A stretch of 11,118 nt of DNA, from the NCBI GenBank assembly GCA_036940085.1, contig JALLBK010000570.1:1-11118 (forward strand), given 5' to 3'. Positions 8,398-11,118 of the stretch are shown in pieces. A model generated the notes under the pieces. The model was not told where the DNA came from and searched no databases. It was given only the letters and a program-made list of their open reading frames with translations. The translations under genes were made by a program, and so were the position numbers. This DNA is from Discostella pseudostelligera (taxonomy: Eukaryota; Bacillariophyta; Thalassiosirophyceae; Thalassiosirales; Thalassiosiraceae). Position 1 is the first letter of the stretch; each line of letters opens with the position of its first letter.

Positions 8398-8978
8398 CTA
8401 ACTTGAATTGTTGATAATCTTCACCCTTAAATTCGCAAGATGATTCACAAAGACCTTGACAAACTCATCCGTTTCATGCCGAGTCTTTACGGCATCTGCA
8501 TCTTTCCTTTGTATGACGCAATCCCTTTGAACGATTTCTTCCTTATGCAGTGCCTTAAGCGTTTCAATCTCATCCTTCAATGATTCTATGATTCGTTCTC
8601 TTTTGTTAATTTTGTTCAATAGATCCTCTTGCATTCCTTTGTACTGGCGAGTCATGCTCCGTGCGACGTCGGTGGAAAATTTCTTTTCACTCTCATACTT
8701 TTCTGTAGCATCAGCCAGCTCTGCGCGGATGGTTTCACACTTGGCGACGGCATTCGCCGCGGCCTCGGATCGGTATGCGAGTTGCATTTCGAGTGCCTGA
8801 GTTTGCGATTCCAAGTGCTTGATTCGGTCCTCGGGAACAGCGATGTGCAGCCCTTCCAAAAAATCATTGTCGTTCCCCGCTTCGGAATAGTTTGGAGGTT
8901 GAAGATGTGAGGATGAACGATGGGAGACAGTGTAATGCACTCTTTCGACTTACTCTTTGTCTTGCTCTTGGGAGGCAT
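8398..8978 (-). CDS. DRC12: Coiled-coil protein, probable dynein regulatory complex subunit 12 (CCDC153-like)
   Basis: Coding exons on the - strand are 8978-8954 and 8879-8398, giving 168 residues starting MPPKSKTKT. The protein is nearly all heptad-rich helix from about residue 27 on (DRIKHLESQTQALEMQL to the end), with no signal peptide or membrane segment. The basic MPPK.K.K start, the single long coiled coil, the KDADAVK segment and the C-terminal EFVKVFVNHLANLRVKI fit the DRC12/CCDC153 family. Members of that family sit in the nexin-dynein regulatory complex of motile cilia and flagella. An intronless reading from ATG 8940 would give 180 residues, but its first 21 (MHYTVSHRSSSHLQPPNYSE) look unlike the family. 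The GTAAGT/CCGAAG intron with phase agreement favours the spliced form. The coding call is strong; the family name is moderate, since coiled coils are easy to misassign. Confidence 0.72.
8880..8953 (-). other. Intron of the DRC12-like gene (74 nt, phase 1)
   Basis: On the - strand, GTAAGT starts at 8953 after a 25-nt coding exon, and the acceptor CCGAAG ends at 8880. The split codon A|CG gives Thr, joining MPPKSKTK to GNDNDFLEGL in the frame of the long coiled coil. Its length equals that of XRN2 intron 1. Its C-rich 3' half (catcctcacatcttcaacctcc) fits an acceptor tract. Confidence 0.72.
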
Positions 8979-9250
8979 AATGTTGTTTGGTCAACTGAAA
9001 CTACTGTCAACGAGAGTCGGCACTCATACAAAAGCAAAAGCGGGGATCGAGAATGGCCGATTTTCAATTTTCAAAATATAAATATCTGGAATGGGAGTAC
9101 AATAGACACTTTCACTGAGAAGGCAGTGAGCTCGGTCCGAACAGTTGCTGTAGTGGCTTCTATTTGTTGTGATGCATCAACAGCACAACAACGTTTTGAT
9201 GCACCAAGAGTTGTGACGAAACAAAAAGCTGAGGTCCTCACCCCTCAATA
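8979..9250. promoter_or_regulatory. Upstream region of the DRC12-like gene
   Basis: These bases lie upstream of the DRC12-like ATG and should hold its promoter. An open frame on the + strand (8892-9251) covers the region, but it overlaps the gene antisense and shows no family motif. I find no clear X-box (RFX site) or TATA box. The composition is mixed and only becomes purine-rich further right. Confidence 0.35.
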
Positions 9251-11001
9251 ACTGGCTGGAGTGGGATGAAAGAAGCTGAATGATGATGAGGTTGCGACTA
9301 AGGCAGGTGTTACAACGCAGACTACCTCTCCTACTCTAGGTAAGTAGTAGTATTGCAACAAAAAGCTAAGGAGGAGGTCCTCACTGAGAGGAGTGAACTG
9401 ATACAATTGAAGACAAGAGTGCATGAATAACTTTAAAGAACATTTATGGGTCTCAAAAGATGATGTTAAGATTGCATTTAGTGACAAGAATCCATCCTAG
9501 CCATCTCAGATTGGTACTTGCTCAGCAGGTTATGCACCCCATGCAAGAATTGAGTAAGCAGCAGGATACAAGATGCAATGATGTTGATTTTCAGCATGCT
9601 AAGCAGCGAGGACAGAAGTGCTGGAGCAAGCTGAGGATGATTGGGATGATTGATACAGCATCAGTGCACCAGCAAGACCAAGGAGTGCTGATGACACAAA
9701 ATAGCACATGATGAAACTGACAAGTAGATGGAGGAGAGGAGGGGGAGATGCAGCATAGTATGCAAGTCTCCAAGATCAGTGAGGAGTGATAAATTATGCA
9801 AGATTCTACCATACCATAGATTAGAAGGATGAGGAGTGACAAAACAAAATGAAGCAAGAAACTTGGCAGGAGGGGTGATGCAAAGTGATGGTAGACTTGA
9901 GAGCAACTGCATCACAAACAGGAAACAAACAGACTCTGAGAGGCGCAGGAAGGGCAGAGCAAGTTGAGGAGAGGAAGCAAACTGCCAGGACCACAAGACA
10001 AGCAATGCAGAGAACTGTCAAGGAGTGAGTGCTACTACACAACAAGTTGAAAGTTGAGTGATGCAAAAAGCTGGTGAGGGGGATGGTGCATGATGCAACC
10101 TAACAAGTAGGAGAGCAAAGAATAATGCACCAGCATGCTGCTACTGCTATCCAACAGCATTGACAAAGATTGACAAGAATGAGGAGTAATGTTGATCCAA
10201 CAACAAGCTAGGGATGCAAAATTCAAGAAGAAGCTGATGTGTAAAAAATGAGGAGACAGTCCTCCGGCGGTGCTGGTGAGGATAGAACTAGAACTCTTCA
10301 ACAAACCCAAAAAGAGTCCATCATATCCATATATGGGCATGTTATTCTGCTGCATAGTAGTATGATGCTGGGGATACACCACATTTTGGTTCACTGCTGA
10401 TCAATGATCATGGACTTGCTGTATGCTGCTTGATGAAATGAAGGTATTCCTCCTGATGAGGCAGCAATGCATCAGCAACAGGCTGAAGAAGGGTAAAAAG
10501 TGATGAGCCGCCATGCATGGTGCTGAGTCAACAAACAACAAACTGGTGGTGAGGAGGAGTGAGCACGAGCTATAATGCACCAACATAATTTGGCATTCAA
10601 CAAGGAGGAGCACATGCAAGAAGCATGAAGTGATGCATCAGGAGTTTTTATGAAGCTAAATAAGGACAACAACACACAGATACGTGATGGTACAAGGTAG
10701 AAGTGGTGATGATTACACCAGCATGCTGATGCTGTACAAGAATCCAAGGAGAATGAGTGATTCAAGAAGCTGAGGTGTAATGATGAAGAAGCTGAGGACT
10801 TAGAGGCCTCACGCAGGTTGAGATTGTTGATTGCGGACTTGTGATGCATCAAGAATGCAAACCAGCAGAAGAGACAATATGCACCGTTGCCAGCAACTGC
10901 AAGCTGTTGAGCATTGAGCAGCAGCAGTGTGGTAGGTGGTGAGGATGAGTGATGGTGATTCAATAGTAACAAATAACAATAAGAATCTCTGAGTAGTTAT
11001 G

Positions 11002-11020
11002 CTTCTTGTGCAACAAGAAG
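11002..11020. repeat. Perfect 8-base hairpin
   Basis: CTTCTTGT at 11002-11009 pairs with ACAAGAAG at 11013-11020 around the loop GCA. It is the first of three hairpins within 100 bases at the right end. Confidence 0.75.
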
Positions 11021-11050
11021 AATGGGAGATGTGACATGAGCCCATTGGAT

Positions 11051-11074
11051 CCTTTGTAACAAGGGTTACAAAGG
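11051..11074. repeat. Perfect 10-base hairpin with 4-base loop
   Basis: CCTTTGTAAC at 11051-11060 pairs fully with GTTACAAAGG at 11065-11074 around AAGG. A perfect 10-base arm with a tetraloop is unlikely to be chance. No T run follows, so it does not resemble a simple terminator. It could be part of an RNA structure or of a mobile element that continues past the window. Confidence 0.8.
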
Positions 11075-11078
11075 TGGA

Positions 11079-11100
11079 GCATCTGGCCTTTGCCAGGTGC
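11079..11100. repeat. Imperfect 9-base hairpin (8 of 9 pairs)
   Basis: GCATCTGGC at 11079-11087 pairs with GCCAGGTGC at 11092-11100 around CTTT, with one mismatch (which would be a G-U pair in RNA). It lies four bases after the 10-base hairpin. Confidence 0.7.
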
Positions 11101-11118
11101 AAGATGTGTAACTTGAAG

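Larger units (their letters stand above)
9251..11118. repeat. Purine-rich, repeat-word intergenic tract with no recognisable gene
   Basis: About 1.87 kb has no believable gene. Two rows I counted are about 70% purine on the + strand (42 of 60 at 9721-9780, 43 of 60 at 10201-10260). Short words recur: GAGGAGTGA at 9388, 9781, 9831 and 10554; CACCAGCATGCTG at 10128 and 10716; AGAAGCTGAGG at 10765 and 10787; many GATGCA/TGCATC. TGA is very frequent on the + strand. The few long - strand frames translate to low-complexity Leu, Ser, His and Cys runs, an effect of composition. This looks like eroded interspersed or tandem repeats. I see no intact transposon, reverse transcriptase or integrase motif. 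Confidence 0.6.

Noticed and set aside
8892..9251. 119-codon + strand open frame upstream of the DRC12-like gene
   Set aside because: It overlaps the spliced DRC12-like gene antisense, and its translation shows no family motif.
9245..11102. Several long - strand frames of 80 to 166 codons
   Set aside because: They overlap one another in different frames and give low-complexity Leu/Ser/His/Cys sequence. The purine-rich + strand, which contributes few stop codons to the opposite strand, explains them.
11051..11107. Possible tRNA or CRISPR-like element from the hairpins at the right end
   Set aside because: The stems do not fit a cloverleaf: no 7-base acceptor pairing, no T33 in the loop of the third stem, and no T-arm. 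There are no regular repeat-spacer units.
9251..11118. LTR retrotransposon remnant
   Set aside because: I found no reverse transcriptase, integrase or protease motif, no paired terminal repeats and no convincing primer-binding site within the window. It remains possible beyond the right edge.

Overview
The window is nuclear eukaryotic DNA. Four protein genes are interrupted by short GT-AG introns (74 to 129 nt) and read with the standard code. The best guess for the source is a stramenopile alga, perhaps a centric diatom. The compact genes, short introns, a dual-targeted carnitine acyltransferase and a probable flagellar gene all fit that, but no single feature proves it.

Layout from left to right: (1) 1-184, a short tandem repeat and a pyrimidine-rich leader. 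(2) 185-803 (+), a two-exon gene for RPB6/RPABC2, the small subunit shared by RNA polymerases I, II and III. (3) 804-1355, a convergent intergenic region. (4) 1356-3632 (-), a two-exon carnitine O-acetyltransferase with a presequence-like N-terminus and a C-terminal SKL peroxisomal signal. (5) 3633-4287, a divergent promoter region carrying three GGCGGGA (E2F-like) words. (6) 4288-8185 (+), a four-exon XRN2/Rat1-type 5'-3' exoribonuclease with a Pro/Gln-rich tail. Its first exon is broken in this assembly by one N flanked by two identical 72-base copies. (7) 8186-8397, a short convergent gap. (8) 8398-8978 (-), a two-exon coiled-coil gene, probably dynein regulatory complex subunit 12 (CCDC153-like), with a 25-nt first coding exon. 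(9) 8979-11118, about 2.1 kb with no recognisable gene. From about 9.25 kb it is purine-rich, built of recurring short words, and dense in perfect palindromes and hairpins.

The genes do not form a pathway. RPB6 and XRN2 both act in nuclear transcription and RNA processing, carnitine acetyltransferase acts in acetyl-group transport between organelles, and the DRC12-like protein belongs to the motile axoneme. Strands alternate + - + -, giving two convergent pairs and one divergent pair. I found no undescribed multi-gene system. The points most worth a second look are the assembly-induced break in XRN2, the dual targeting of the acetyltransferase, the paired E2F-like sites, the hidden first exon of the DRC12-like gene, and the structured purine-rich right end.
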